Below the pieces are notes generated by a model that was given only the letters and a program-made list of their open reading frames with translations, was not told the origin of the DNA and ran no database searches. Made by a program: the position numbers and the translations under genes. From Phycisphaerae bacterium (GTDB lineage: Bacteria; Planctomycetota; Phycisphaerae; UBA1845), in NCBI GenBank assembly GCA_024102815.1, contig JAGFJJ010000046.1:1-64000 (forward strand): a stretch of DNA of 64,000 nucleotides, in the 5' to 3' direction. Positions 8,843 to 17,617 of this stretch are shown in pieces. Positions within the stretch are counted from its first letter, which is position 1. Each line of letters starts with the position of its first letter.

Positions 8843-9532
8843 CCGTTCCTCTCCCTGGGTCAATACGACGCCCGTACGCGAATCCAACTAGGCCCTACAT
8901 GTCCTCAGCGGTTGTTCGCAATCAAAAAGTTCGAAGAATCGCGGCGCAGCGACCACGAGTCCCCCGCGAAATGTGCTCCCTCGCCCCATATCCACACGAG
9001 ATCAAGGAGATGACGCGGCTGACCCGTGCGGCCGATAACCCAGCGACAATATAACACAGCTGCGAACGGGGAACAACACTCGAGGCGATTGGCAGAGTGC
9101 CCCCCCGAACGCCACTCTTGTCCCAAGCATAGGCTACACAAACTGTCGATTCCAGCCTTATCGCGAGGTCCGAAAAGGGCGAAAGGCATCCGTCGAATCT
9201 CGCCCAGCGGCGCCAATGAACGGAAATGAAGCATGAACGGGGCACTGTGAAAATCTACTGTAATCGCCGGGCCCCGGCGCAAGGCGGTCCGAAATGCGGA
9301 TCAGGAAGATAACGCTTCAGAATTGAACGCCGCGTTCAGGTCGGATATACTCGGTCATCTGCACGATCTACGGAGAGATTCGGGCGGCGAGTTTGGGGGG
9401 ATAGGCGATCGCTTGAGGGGATCTATCACCGAAACAGCAGATCATGCAGCAGCATTGAATTGCGCCGGGCCCTTGCCCAACGCGTCGAGAGTCCAATCCA
9501 CGACGCGGCGAATGCGCGCCGGAGAAACGGCG
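8843..9532. other. Divergent intergenic region with one clear promoter
   Basis: About 690 bp between the minus-strand cohesin/dockerin gene and the plus-strand PEP-CTERM gene. The open frames present have no signal, domain or ribosome binding site and are rejected. The only defined element I see is the promoter at 9323-9351. Confidence 0.5.
9323..9351 (+). promoter_or_regulatory. Candidate sigma70 promoter of the PEP-CTERM gene
   Basis: TTGAAC (9323-9328), a 17-bp spacer and TATACT (9346-9351). Predicted transcription start is near 9358, giving an untranslated leader of about 175 nt before the ATG at 9533. Confidence 0.55.
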
Positions 9533-10153
9533 ATGAACATGCGGGGACTTCTTGTAGCGGCATCCGTACTGGCCGCATTGTTCTCATTCGCCGGATCCAC
9601 GACCGCTCAAACGATCGACTTCGAGACCGTTCCGGACGGCATGCTTTATGGAAGTCCCGTCGGTGACGTGCCGGGCGAGCCCGTTCTTTCGCAGGCGGGG
9701 ATCACGATGTCGGTCGAGTCGTTTCACTTCGGCTCGTTTGTCGGATTCTTCGACGCGCGGATCGGCGGGTTGTACGCGGATCAGTTCGGCGGGCGGGCGC
9801 TGCAACTCAACAACATCAGCGTGATGTTTGACTTCACGGCGCTGCCCTTCGACGTGACGCAGGTCACGTTCGATTACCTCGAGTTCGGCGGGATGAACAA
9901 CATCGCCGTCAACGGGGGAACGATTTACGAGCTCTCCTCCATGGCGGACATCCCGGCCAATGTCTCGCCGGGGATCACCGCTTCGGTGAGTGCCGGGCAC
10001 GTGACACTCGACGGGCCGGTCGACTACCTGCTCATCGGCGGGCAGGAACTGGCCATCGACAACATCACGGCCGTTCCGGAGCCGGCGACGCTGGCGCTGC
10101 TGGTCGTCGGTGGGGCGCTGCTGGCGGGACGTCGTCGCCAACGGGCACGCTGA
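9533..10153 (+). CDS. PEP-CTERM sorting domain protein
   Basis: 206 residues from the ATG at 9533, which has GGAG at a suitable distance and starts a signal peptide (MNMRGLLVAASVLAALFSFA, cleavage near STTAQ). The central part is beta-rich with no motif I can name (TIDFETVPDG ... LEFGGMNNIAVNGGTIYEL). The C-terminus is a textbook PEP-CTERM: AVPEPATLALLVVGGALLAG followed by RRRQRAR. In this family the tail directs export, then processing by an exosortase. No exosortase is in this window. The frame is open further upstream to 9323 but those codons lie on the promoter and leader. Confidence 0.88.
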   Translation: MNMRGLLVAASVLAALFSFAGSTTAQTIDFETVPDGMLYGSPVGDVPGEPVLSQAGITMSVESFHFGSFVGFFDARIGGLYADQFGGRALQLNNISVMFDFTALPFDVTQVTFDYLEFGGMNNIAVNGGTIYELSSMADIPANVSPGITASVSAGHVTLDGPVDYLLIGGQELAIDNITAVPEPATLALLVVGGALLAGRRRQRAR

Positions 10154-10180
10154 GGCCAGGCGACCTTCTGCCAACCAGAT

Positions 10181-10993
10181 TCATCGCTTCATTGCCTGCC
10201 AGACGGGCTTCTTGTCCGCAAAGATCATGACGTTGCCGCGTCCCTCCGCGTCGGCCTGCATGACGACGCCCATTTCCCCTTCGCCGTGAACGATGCCGAT
10301 GTCGCATTGGCCCTTGGGATCGACATTGAGACTGATGCTGCCCCGGCCGTTCTCAGCGGTCAAATCCAATCCGACACCCGTTTCGTCCTGCACAAACGTC
10401 GCTCGGAGATTGCCTTCTTCGTCCTTGGCGCTGGCGATCGGTTGTCCTTTCTCCGTCAGTCCGACTGATAGTCGCTCGCGCTGTTCGTCGTCGTAAAGGT
10501 TGATGAGCGTCCGCCGTTCGCGCCCTGCCACCACCACGACCCGCCGCTTGCCCTTCGCGTCGCGCATGACAAAGACGGGACTGCCGGGGTCCATGAAGCC
10601 CATGCTTACGTCGGCGTCGCCGTTCGAGAGCGTAATTCGCGGCTTTCCACCCTGGTCGATTTCGACGGTCGCGGAAGCTGTCCCGTCTCCATTCCAGAGC
10701 ACCAAGGCGGGCCGGCCGTCGTCGCCGCGCATGAGCGACGCCTGCGTTTGATCCTTCTCATCCACGAGCACAAATCGTTGGGCGCGGACCTCTTTCGTAG
10801 GGGCGAGCGGCTTGGGCTCCGTCTGCCCGAACGCCCGCAGCCCCAAATTCAAAGCCGCAACCGCAACCACCACCAGTATCACTCCAAGCACGGCAGGCCT
10901 GTTCAAGTACACCATCAATCGCCGCGCCCGAACCGGCTGCACCACTGTTTCGCCGAGTCGATTTTCCCTTTTCTCCACCGTCGTTCTCCTCAT
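10181..10993 (-). CDS. Membrane-anchored beta-repeat protein of unknown function
   Basis: 270 residues: a short basic N-terminus, one membrane anchor at about 33-55 (AVLGVILVVVAVAALNLGLR), then an extracytoplasmic region of short beta-strand repeats (RFVLVDEKDQTQASLMRGDD, ALVLWNGDGTASATVEIDQG, RITLSNGDADVSMGFMD). Each repeat pairs two strands around a G/D/N turn, suggesting a beta-helix or beta-propeller-like stack. I know similar uncharacterised proteins in planctomycetes but cannot assign a function. It is divergent from uvrC and convergent with the PEP-CTERM gene. Confidence 0.6.
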   Translation of the reverse strand: MRRTTVEKRENRLGETVVQPVRARRLMVYLNRPAVLGVILVVVAVAALNLGLRAFGQTEPKPLAPTKEVRAQRFVLVDEKDQTQASLMRGDDGRPALVLWNGDGTASATVEIDQGGKPRITLSNGDADVSMGFMDPGSPVFVMRDAKGKRRVVVVAGRERRTLINLYDDEQRERLSVGLTEKGQPIASAKDEEGNLRATFVQDETGVGLDLTAENGRGSISLNVDPKGQCDIGIVHGEGEMGVVMQADAEGRGNVMIFADKKPVWQAMKR

Positions 10994-11090
10994 TCAGTAC
11001 AGCGAGCCTGCCGCCGCACTTGCCTATCCCACCGAGGGTCGTCTTGTATCGCGTGTTCTGCATTCATCATTCCGAATTCATGCATTCGCC

Positions 11091-11096
11091 TATAAT
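11091..11096 (+). promoter_or_regulatory. TATAAT box immediately before uvrC
   Basis: A perfect -10 hexamer ends only 3 bases before the ATG at 11100. Transcription from it would start near the second in-frame ATG (11106), so the mRNA would be leaderless or nearly so. No good -35 hexamer is seen at 16-18 bp. Confidence 0.3.
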
Positions 11097-11099
11097 ACC

Positions 11100-12506
11100 A
11101 TGCCTATGACCGACCCGCGTCTGGAACACCTTCGCGAGCGGATTGCATCGCTGCCCAAGTCGCCCGGCGTGTACCTGATGAAGGACGCCGAGGGGCGGGT
11201 GCTGTACGTCGGCAAGGCCAAGGACTTGCGTTCGCGCGTGTCCAGCTACTTCCAGCCCGGGGCCGACCTGCTCGCCTCCCGCGGACCCGACATCTGCCGG
11301 ATGGTCGCCAGCGTCGCGGACATCGACGTGGTCGAGTGCGAGAGCGAAGTCGACGCCCTGCTCAAGGAAGCGCGGCTGATCAAGGACATCCAGCCGCCGC
11401 ACAACGCGCAGCTCAAGGATGACAAGACCTTCCCCTATCTGGAGATCACCACGAAGGATGACTTCCCGGCCGTGTACGTCACGCGAACGCCACGCCTGAA
11501 GGGCAGCAAGCTCTATGGGCCCTTCACCACGCCCTCGGCCATCCGCGACGCGGTCAACGCGCTGCAGAAGGTCTTCAAATTCCGCACCTGCGAGCTGGAG
11601 ATTGAGGAAGGCGACGAGACGCGGCGATTTTTCCGGCCGTGCCTGCTGCACGCGATCAACCAGTGCACGGCGCCATGCGCGGCGCTCATCAGCCGGGAGG
11701 ACTACCGCAAGGATATCGACCGCTTCAAGAAGTTCCTGGCCAGCAAGCGGAGCGTGGTCATGCGGCAGATGGAGAAGGAGATGCAGGCGGCGTCGGAGGA
11801 GCTGCGCTTCGAGGAAGCGGCGCGGCTCCGCGATCGCATCCGGGCGTTCAAGGGACTGGAGCTGGCCGGCGACGTGGACGAGGACGTTCAGCCGGAGGTC
11901 TTCTACATCGATCCGCGGCACGGGCTGGAGAAGCTGGCGGATTTGCTGGGGCTGGAGGCTCCGCCGCGGAGCATGGAGTGCATCGACATCGCCCACTTGC
12001 AGGGATCGGAGACGGTGGGCTCATTGATCTGCTTCATCGACGGCCGGCCTTTCAAGTCCGGGTATCGGCGGTTTCGAATCAAGACGGTTGAGGGCGTGGA
12101 CGACTACGCCGCGATCCGGGAGGTCATCCGCCGGAGGTACCGCTACGCGGCGGGGGGCGAGGAGCTTTATCCCGACGTGATTCTCATCGACGGCGGGCTG
12201 GGGCAGTTGCACGCGGGGATGGAGGCGTTCGCCTCGATGGACGGCGGCGATCCGGAGGTGCACATGGTCCGCCCGCCGATGGTCATCTCCCTGGCCAAGC
12301 GTGAGGAGGAAGTGTTCGTGCAGGCCCGGTCGGGGCCGCTCCGCCTGCCGCGGAACGACCCGGCCTTGCGTCTGCTCCAGCACATGCGCGACGAGGCCCA
12401 CCGCTTCGCCCAGCACTACCACCACACGCTGCGGAAGAAGCGGACGCTGGAGGAGGACGGGAGGAAGGGGCGGAGAGGTCGGAAGAGGAAACGTGCCGGT
12501 GAGTGA
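11100..12506 (+). CDS. uvrC: UvrABC excinuclease subunit C, lacking the C-terminal HhH domain
   Basis: UvrC makes the dual incisions around bulky DNA lesions together with UvrA and UvrB. The GIY-YIG nuclease is at the N-terminus (SPGVYLMKDAEGRVLYVGKA at about 16-35), the UVR/UvrB-binding helix pair at about 200-235 (MEKEMQAASEELRFEEAARL), and the RNase H-like 5' nuclease at about 295-450. The latter keeps its acidic residues in ECIDIAHLQGSE and ILIDGGLGQLHAG and the His in RDEAHRFAQHYHH. The protein ends after a basic tail at 468 residues, whereas most UvrC chains are about 600: the tandem helix-hairpin-helix region is absent. Start is ATG 11100 or 11106. Confidence 0.92.
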   Translation: MPMTDPRLEHLRERIASLPKSPGVYLMKDAEGRVLYVGKAKDLRSRVSSYFQPGADLLASRGPDICRMVASVADIDVVECESEVDALLKEARLIKDIQPPHNAQLKDDKTFPYLEITTKDDFPAVYVTRTPRLKGSKLYGPFTTPSAIRDAVNALQKVFKFRTCELEIEEGDETRRFFRPCLLHAINQCTAPCAALISREDYRKDIDRFKKFLASKRSVVMRQMEKEMQAASEELRFEEAARLRDRIRAFKGLELAGDVDEDVQPEVFYIDPRHGLEKLADLLGLEAPPRSMECIDIAHLQGSETVGSLICFIDGRPFKSGYRRFRIKTVEGVDDYAAIREVIRRRYRYAAGGEELYPDVILIDGGLGQLHAGMEAFASMDGGDPEVHMVRPPMVISLAKREEEVFVQARSGPLRLPRNDPALRLLQHMRDEAHRFAQHYHHTLRKKRTLEEDGRKGRRGRKRKRAGE

Positions 12507-13503
12507 CGAACCGTGCGAGTACTCGGCGGGCGATCGGTTGGTCAGGGGCAAGGTCACGGAGGTGGACCTGACGCCGAGGCTCAGGATGAATCCGCGATCG
12601 GCGGAGTTCTGGTTCGTGGTCGCCGCCGTTCCCATCGTCGCTCTCACCTGCTGGGTGGTCGTCCCTATGGACTCAAGCAGCGGCATGGGACCCTTCGCGG
12701 CGATTGCCGTTATTGCTCTGCTGCTGATGGCGGGCGTGGCTATCTTGGCGTTCTCACGAGAGGTTTCGTCGAGGGGCATTACGCAGGGGCTCAAGGCCGA
12801 TCCCGACATTGGCCTGGAGGAGCTGCTGCATCGCCACGCGCGTTTCGTGGACATGACCAACTCGACGTATCCCGCCAAGTCTGTTCTTAATGCGATCCTC
12901 AGGATTCGCGGCGGAGGTTTTTCGGTTCGCAGCTTCCGAAAACCGATGCCGGCATCGTTCAAGCCGATCGCAGAGCCTTTTGAGCCACAGCCACTGGACG
13001 AGAGCGCTCCGTCGTTTCAGAGCACTCAGGGAGATGAATCAAAGAGCGGTTTGGAATGGCCCAGGCGACTTACTCGCCTGATGGGCGGGTGGGGGAGTTG
13101 GGCCGGCATGGCGTATTTCCTTTTGCTCTCCGCGTACATGCTCTACAGGGGGGCGTGGAGCTTGCCGATGGTTGCGATTTTCGTCGCAATTGCCTGTGCC
13201 CCGATCCTCCGGTCGGCCGGAGGTGCGTACTCCGGAGGGCGACAATGGCTGGCCGTTCCCGGCGGAGTGGTGATTCGCAAGGCCCGGCCATTCCGTTCCG
13301 GATGGGAGATGCAGTACGTCCGAAGAGAGGACGGCGTCCTGCTTGTCCATAAGATCCCCAACCGCGCCTGGTGGGCATTGGTCGTGTTTTCAGGAGGCCA
13401 AGAAGAGACTCACCTCACCGAACGTGAAGCTGACTTCCTCCTCCGCGCGTGGCTGAGTCCGGTTCCGCCGCCGGAACGCGATCGATTGGTGGAATTGACC
13501 TAG
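12493..13503 (+). CDS. Uncharacterised four-segment membrane protein coupled to uvrC
   Basis: 336 residues from the GTG at 12493, preceded by GAGG and overlapping the end of uvrC by 14 bases, so translation is probably coupled. Four hydrophobic segments: about 39-58 and 66-86, then a ~110-residue cytoplasmic loop with an LRIRGGGFSVRSFRKPMP stretch, then about 195-215 and 217-236. A C-terminal beta-rich domain follows (LAVPGGVVIRKARPFRSGWE, LTEREADFLLRAWLSP). I recognise no family. The link to DNA repair is positional only. Confidence 0.6.
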   Translation: MPVSDEPCEYSAGDRLVRGKVTEVDLTPRLRMNPRSAEFWFVVAAVPIVALTCWVVVPMDSSSGMGPFAAIAVIALLLMAGVAILAFSREVSSRGITQGLKADPDIGLEELLHRHARFVDMTNSTYPAKSVLNAILRIRGGGFSVRSFRKPMPASFKPIAEPFEPQPLDESAPSFQSTQGDESKSGLEWPRRLTRLMGGWGSWAGMAYFLLLSAYMLYRGAWSLPMVAIFVAIACAPILRSAGGAYSGGRQWLAVPGGVVIRKARPFRSGWEMQYVRREDGVLLVHKIPNRAWWALVVFSGGQEETHLTEREADFLLRAWLSPVPPPERDRLVELT

Positions 13504-13514
13504 AGGCAGTCGAA

Positions 13515-15194
13515 TCAGTTCGAGGGCACGGGCAGCTTCAGGGCGGCGCGGACTTCTTCCATGAGCTGGTCGACCTTGAAGGGTTTGAAGAGGACGGCCG
13601 ACAGGCCCTCGCGCCGGGCGCGGACGATGGAATGGTTGGGGTCGTAGCCGAAGCCGGTGGTGAGGATCACGGGAAGGTGGGGGTTGATTTCCTTGGCGGC
13701 AGCGAAGACCTCGTAGCCGTTCTTGCGGGGCATGCGGACGTCGGTCAGGACCAGGTCGAAGCTCTGCTGAGAGAGGAGCCCGATGGCCGTCGCCCCGTCG
13801 GCCGCGGCGTGGACCTCGCACCCGTAGCCGGTGAGCACATCGCGAACCGTCTCGCGGATGATGTCTTCGTCGTCGGCCACGAGAATGCGCTTGCCGGCGA
13901 GCAGATCGTCCACGCGGTCGGGTCGGGCGGCGTGGACCCCGCCGACGTGGGGACGCTGCGAGAGGATGGTTCGCAACGTATCGCGCACTTTCACGGCGTT
14001 TTCCGAGAGGGTGCGCATACGGTGGCGGAGATCGTCGTGGCCGATGTAGTCCTCCACGAGGTTTTCGATTTCCGTCAGCATGTCATTGAGCGGGCCGGTT
14101 ACCTCGGAAAGGAGGTTCTGCCCGATCTGGGCGGCCATGGTCGTCCGCTCGGTGACGAGCAGGTCGAGCAGGTTCAGCGCCAGGGCCACGTATCGACCGA
14201 AGATCTCCGCCAGGGTGCGGTCGTTGTCGTTGAATGCCCCGACGCGCGTGCTCTCGAAATTGGCGACGCCGACCATGCGGTCCTGAAGCATGAGGGGCAC
14301 GGTGAGCGAGGAGCGGGCGTCGTCGATACCACGCCGATAGCGGGAATCGCGCTGCGTATCCCGGCAAAGGTAGCTGCGATGCGTGGACGCGACGTAGCCA
14401 CAGATGCCCTGGCCTTCGCGCCCCACCGCAACCGCGTCGGACGCGGCATCAGCCGGAACGCCGAATGACAGCACGAGGTTCAGCCGGCCCGAGGAGCGGT
14501 CCAGGACGCGAATCTCGAAATTGTCGAAGTGCAACAGATCGCGAACACATCCCAGGCTCTTCTGCTCCAGCAATTCGAGGCGATCCTCCATGCTCATCGA
14601 GCCGACCTGTTCAGGATCGAGATTGAGCAGTTCCCGGCCGGCGCGATCGATGGCGTGGATCGCGTCCTGCATTCCGGTATCGGCGGCGTCCTCGGCGAGC
14701 ATGACGACGGCCTGCGCCGGGCGCGTGGGATCGACAAAGACGCGGGTTACGGCCAGTTGATAGGAACCGGCTCCTTCCACCGCCAACGGCTGGCGGGCAT
14801 CTTCAGTCGCGTGTTTTTCCGAATCCGCGTCGCCGCCTCCGAGCACCTGAACACAGTGCTTGGCCACCGCTTCCCGCACCGTTGCCGGGAGCATCTCGAA
14901 TGCACGGTTCGATTGGGTGAATGCGCCGCCACGATGGGCGACCGCCACGGCAACGCGATCCGGAATGCGCGACGGCGCGGCATTCTTCGATTCGGGGACG
15001 TTGTCGAGTTTCGGGAGGAGATCGCGAGGGATGATGATGAGGTCGCAGGGGGCGTTCGCCAGGCTCGTCACCGCGTCGGGCCACGAGTTCACACTCGTGA
15101 CGCTGGCGGTGTCGAGCCAGCGCTGAAACTCGGGCCCGATCTCCGGCTGCCCAACCAGCATAATTCGAAACGTGCCGGGCATGTCGCTGTTCAT
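13515..15194 (-). CDS. GAF-domain response regulator with C-terminal receiver
   Basis: 559 residues from the ATG at 15194 (AGGT upstream). The N-terminal ~170 residues are a receiver-like or pseudo-receiver fold without a clear phosphoacceptor. A GAF domain follows at about 200-370 (FDNFEIRVLDRSSGRLNLVL, GQGICGYVASTHRSYLC, SSLTVPLMLQDRMVGVANFE). A helical segment at about 372-420 is where a histidine-kinase dimerisation helix would be, but there is no HisKA His box or ATPase domain. A canonical CheY-like receiver at about 437-553 has KRILVADDEDIIRETVRDVL, phosphoacceptor Asp in LVLTDVRMP and the KPFK lysine. It probably senses a small molecule or redox state and takes phosphate from an unlinked kinase. 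It is convergent with the preceding gene. Confidence 0.8.
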   Translation of the reverse strand: MNSDMPGTFRIMLVGQPEIGPEFQRWLDTASVTSVNSWPDAVTSLANAPCDLIIIPRDLLPKLDNVPESKNAAPSRIPDRVAVAVAHRGGAFTQSNRAFEMLPATVREAVAKHCVQVLGGGDADSEKHATEDARQPLAVEGAGSYQLAVTRVFVDPTRPAQAVVMLAEDAADTGMQDAIHAIDRAGRELLNLDPEQVGSMSMEDRLELLEQKSLGCVRDLLHFDNFEIRVLDRSSGRLNLVLSFGVPADAASDAVAVGREGQGICGYVASTHRSYLCRDTQRDSRYRRGIDDARSSLTVPLMLQDRMVGVANFESTRVGAFNDNDRTLAEIFGRYVALALNLLDLLVTERTTMAAQIGQNLLSEVTGPLNDMLTEIENLVEDYIGHDDLRHRMRTLSENAVKVRDTLRTILSQRPHVGGVHAARPDRVDDLLAGKRILVADDEDIIRETVRDVLTGYGCEVHAAADGATAIGLLSQQSFDLVLTDVRMPRKNGYEVFAAAKEINPHLPVILTTGFGYDPNHSIVRARREGLSAVLFKPFKVDQLMEEVRAALKLPVPSN

Positions 15195-15473
15195 GCACCT
15201 GCCACTACGAACGAACAAATGAAGCAGCTATCCCACCGACGATATTGTAGCCGGAAGCAACCCGCCGATTCCAGTACCCGGGCGCGGCGAAATCTCAAGC
15301 GTCGAATGTATTGATCGGCCCTATCCGTATTTCGACCGCGATGACACGCACACTTCAATGCATCTGCAGTGGTCTGAGGCAGATTCCGTTATCGAATTGA
15401 GGTTGGAGATGCGTGTACTGCGGCAGAGGAGGATAAAAACCGACCTTTTCTGCGATTCTCCCCGCCATCAATG

Positions 15474-16691
15474 CTAACGCACGAGCAGTCCGGATGAGGG
15501 AGTGGAATCCAGGCCGAAATTGCGCATCCCGCCGTTCTTTACCCATTCTTCATAGAGTGCGAGCATCTCCGCGGCGTGGTGCTGCATGTCCGCCTGCGGC
15601 ACCACCTGACGGGCCTGCGACCGGAATTGCAGGCGTAATTCGGGATTTCGCAGGCTCCGCACGCGATCGGCGAGCCCCCGCACATCTTCCGGCTCGTCCA
15701 GGACGAATCCGCTCACGCCGTCGGTGAGCAATTCCGAGGCCCCGTCCCATCGCGTCGTGACGATGGCCGGGCCGGTCGAAAGGGCCTCCATCACCACGCG
15801 GCTGCACGGATCGTAGTACGTTGGGTGCACCAGGACATCGGCAGCGTGTTGAAATCGGCGGACGCGATCGGAAGGTCCGGTAAATGTAACGAAAGGCGCA
15901 ATATTGAGGCGCGCGGCCGTGCGGTACCACTTCGCTGATTCCCCCTTGCCGACAACGGCCGTCCGTACGTCGGTTGTTCCTTCCCGCACGAGCAGGGAAA
16001 GTGCTTCAAGCCAGCGCTCCAGACCCTTGAGCCGGAAATTGTGAGCGATCAGAAGGACAAGCAGATGATCATCGTCGATTCCCAGCTCGCCGCGGATTTC
16101 GCGCCGATCGGCGGCGCGTTCTTCTTCTGACGAGGTGTCGGGGTCGACGCCGTTGCGAATCAGGCGAATTCGCTCCGGGGGAAATGAATAGTGTCGCCGG
16201 AGCTGTTCGGCGACGTAGTGCGAAAGCGCCACGACAATCGGACGCGCGTCGCCGTTCACGAGGAGTTGTCGCTCCACCGCCAGATGGTGTTGCTGCTTCA
16301 GATTGAGTCGATTGCCCAGGCGCTTGAGATTCCGCGTGATGTCCGAGCGCAACAGGGCCAGATTGCGCTCGACAGTTTCCGCAACAGTGCCGCCTCGTGG
16401 CTCGTAGATGTCGGCCACGAAGCACGGCGAGACGGCGTGAATCACATCGAAGTGCTCGCGGCGTACGGCCGCCGCCGCGCGATGGGCGAACGTCATACTA
16501 CGCCGAAGGCGCGACATCGCCGCTCCGCTGATCGTGTGGACGTGAAGCTGGCGCGTGGGGGACGGACGGCTGCGCGTGAACACGTGCACTTCGACCCCGG
16601 CGGCGAGGACATGGTTCAGGAACTGCATCGTGGACGTTTCAGCGCCGCCCCGCCATGCGTCCAGCCACTCGATGATCAGCGCAACTTTCAT
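15474..16691 (-). CDS. GT4-family glycosyltransferase (LPS core type)
   Basis: GT-B fold enzyme of 405 residues. The N-terminal domain starts MKVALIIEWLDAWRGGAETS with the glycine-rich acceptor loop. The nucleotide-sugar domain begins near LVLLIAHNFRLKGLERWLEA and carries the GT4 signature HPTYYDPCSRVVMEALSTG, the acidic pair that holds the sugar nucleotide. Closest in style to WaaG/RfaG-like core glucosyltransferases; donor sugar not determinable. An alternative start is TTG at 16730, which overlaps the TGA stop of the upstream kinase gene and has GGAGG 10 bases upstream, adding 13 residues. I kept the ATG because the family normally begins MKV. Third gene of the heptosyltransferase-kinase-GT4 run. 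Confidence 0.85.
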   Translation of the reverse strand: MKVALIIEWLDAWRGGAETSTMQFLNHVLAAGVEVHVFTRSRPSPTRQLHVHTISGAAMSRLRRSMTFAHRAAAAVRREHFDVIHAVSPCFVADIYEPRGGTVAETVERNLALLRSDITRNLKRLGNRLNLKQQHHLAVERQLLVNGDARPIVVALSHYVAEQLRRHYSFPPERIRLIRNGVDPDTSSEEERAADRREIRGELGIDDDHLLVLLIAHNFRLKGLERWLEALSLLVREGTTDVRTAVVGKGESAKWYRTAARLNIAPFVTFTGPSDRVRRFQHAADVLVHPTYYDPCSRVVMEALSTGPAIVTTRWDGASELLTDGVSGFVLDEPEDVRGLADRVRSLRNPELRLQFRSQARQVVPQADMQHHAAEMLALYEEWVKNGGMRNFGLDSTPSSGLLVR

Positions 16692-16726
16692 GTTCAGTGG
16701 ATGATGCTCCCCCTCGGCATCGCCCC

Positions 16727-17617
16727 TCAAGGCGGCGAGCCCTCCGGATCGGGTGCCTCCAGGCGCCGGCGTCGTCGCGCGTCGCGTGCGGCGATTCGCT
16801 TGCCCTTGGCGGCGACGGCGCGGGCCAGCCGCCTGGCGAAACGGTCCAGCTTAGGCACGTCCAGGTAGCGTTTCAACCAGCGGATCCGATCGGTCCGCGA
16901 GATCAACGCCGGGGGCGTCGAGAAATCGAGCGAGGCCAGATCCTTGATGATCCATCGGCGCCGCCGCCAGCGCGTCCGAAACAGCCGTTGAAGGTCAATC
17001 AGCCAGAGATCGCCCTCTCCCGCATTGTCATCGTTCCAGAAGATATGCGACAGATACAAGTCCCGATGAACGAACCCGCAATCGTGGAGTCGGGCGATGA
17101 AATCAGCCGTGCGCTCAATGAGCATCCGCCTGATCAAGTACTCGACACCGGAATCGACCCATCGCTGCGCCCAGCGCTCGAGGGACTGCCCGGGAACAGT
17201 GCGCATTAGAACGGCGCTTCGCGACTCGCGCCCGTCCATAAACTGCTCGACCAGCGCCACGGGCTTCGGGCATGCGATTCCCGCGCTGCTGAGCTGCTGC
17301 ATCCAGCACCACTCTACCCCGGCCACGGATCGCGCCCCGCTACCCGAGCGCCGCACTTCTCGCAAAGCACGGAATGGCGGATCGAAGAATCGCTTGAGGA
17401 AGAAATCAACCTGCCGGCCGCTGTGATCGAGTTGCAGCCGCAGCCTTTGCCTCCATGAATCCAAGCCCGGCTTGTTCAGGGCCTGCCCTTCGATGGCACC
17501 AAAGAACGCGTCGGCGCAATTCAGGCCGGCGGACGTCAGCGTCTCGACATAGTCGGAGGCGACGAGAACGCCGCCGATTTCCACAATCGAGAAATCCGCT
17601 GGCAATTCGGCGCTCAA
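16727..17617 (-). CDS. LPS core heptose kinase-like protein (WaaP/InaA family)
   Basis: Protein-kinase-like fold of 296 residues. The catalytic loop is recognisable as FVHRDLYLSHIFW (HRD, with Asn replaced by His-Ile) and the DFG position is WLIDLQRL, both typical of the Kdo/heptose kinase family. The ATP lysine is probably the K of FFLKRFFDP. The C-terminus is strongly basic. Start: the longer open frame upstream is out-of-frame heptosyltransferase sequence, so I chose TTG 17617, which overlaps the TGA of that gene (TTGA) and has GGAG upstream. Expected role: phosphorylation of inner-core heptose in the cytoplasm, consistent with the neighbouring genes. Confidence 0.8.
   Translation of the reverse strand: MSAELPADFSIVEIGGVLVASDYVETLTSAGLNCADAFFGAIEGQALNKPGLDSWRQRLRLQLDHSGRQVDFFLKRFFDPPFRALREVRRSGSGARSVAGVEWCWMQQLSSAGIACPKPVALVEQFMDGRESRSAVLMRTVPGQSLERWAQRWVDSGVEYLIRRMLIERTADFIARLHDCGFVHRDLYLSHIFWNDDNAGEGDLWLIDLQRLFRTRWRRRRWIIKDLASLDFSTPPALISRTDRIRWLKRYLDVPKLDRFARRLARAVAAKGKRIAARDARRRRRLEAPDPEGSPP

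Noticed and set aside
8905-9282. 125-codon minus-strand open frame between the cohesin/dockerin and PEP-CTERM genes
   Set aside because: No family resemblance or start signal, and it lies in a promoter-bearing intergenic region.
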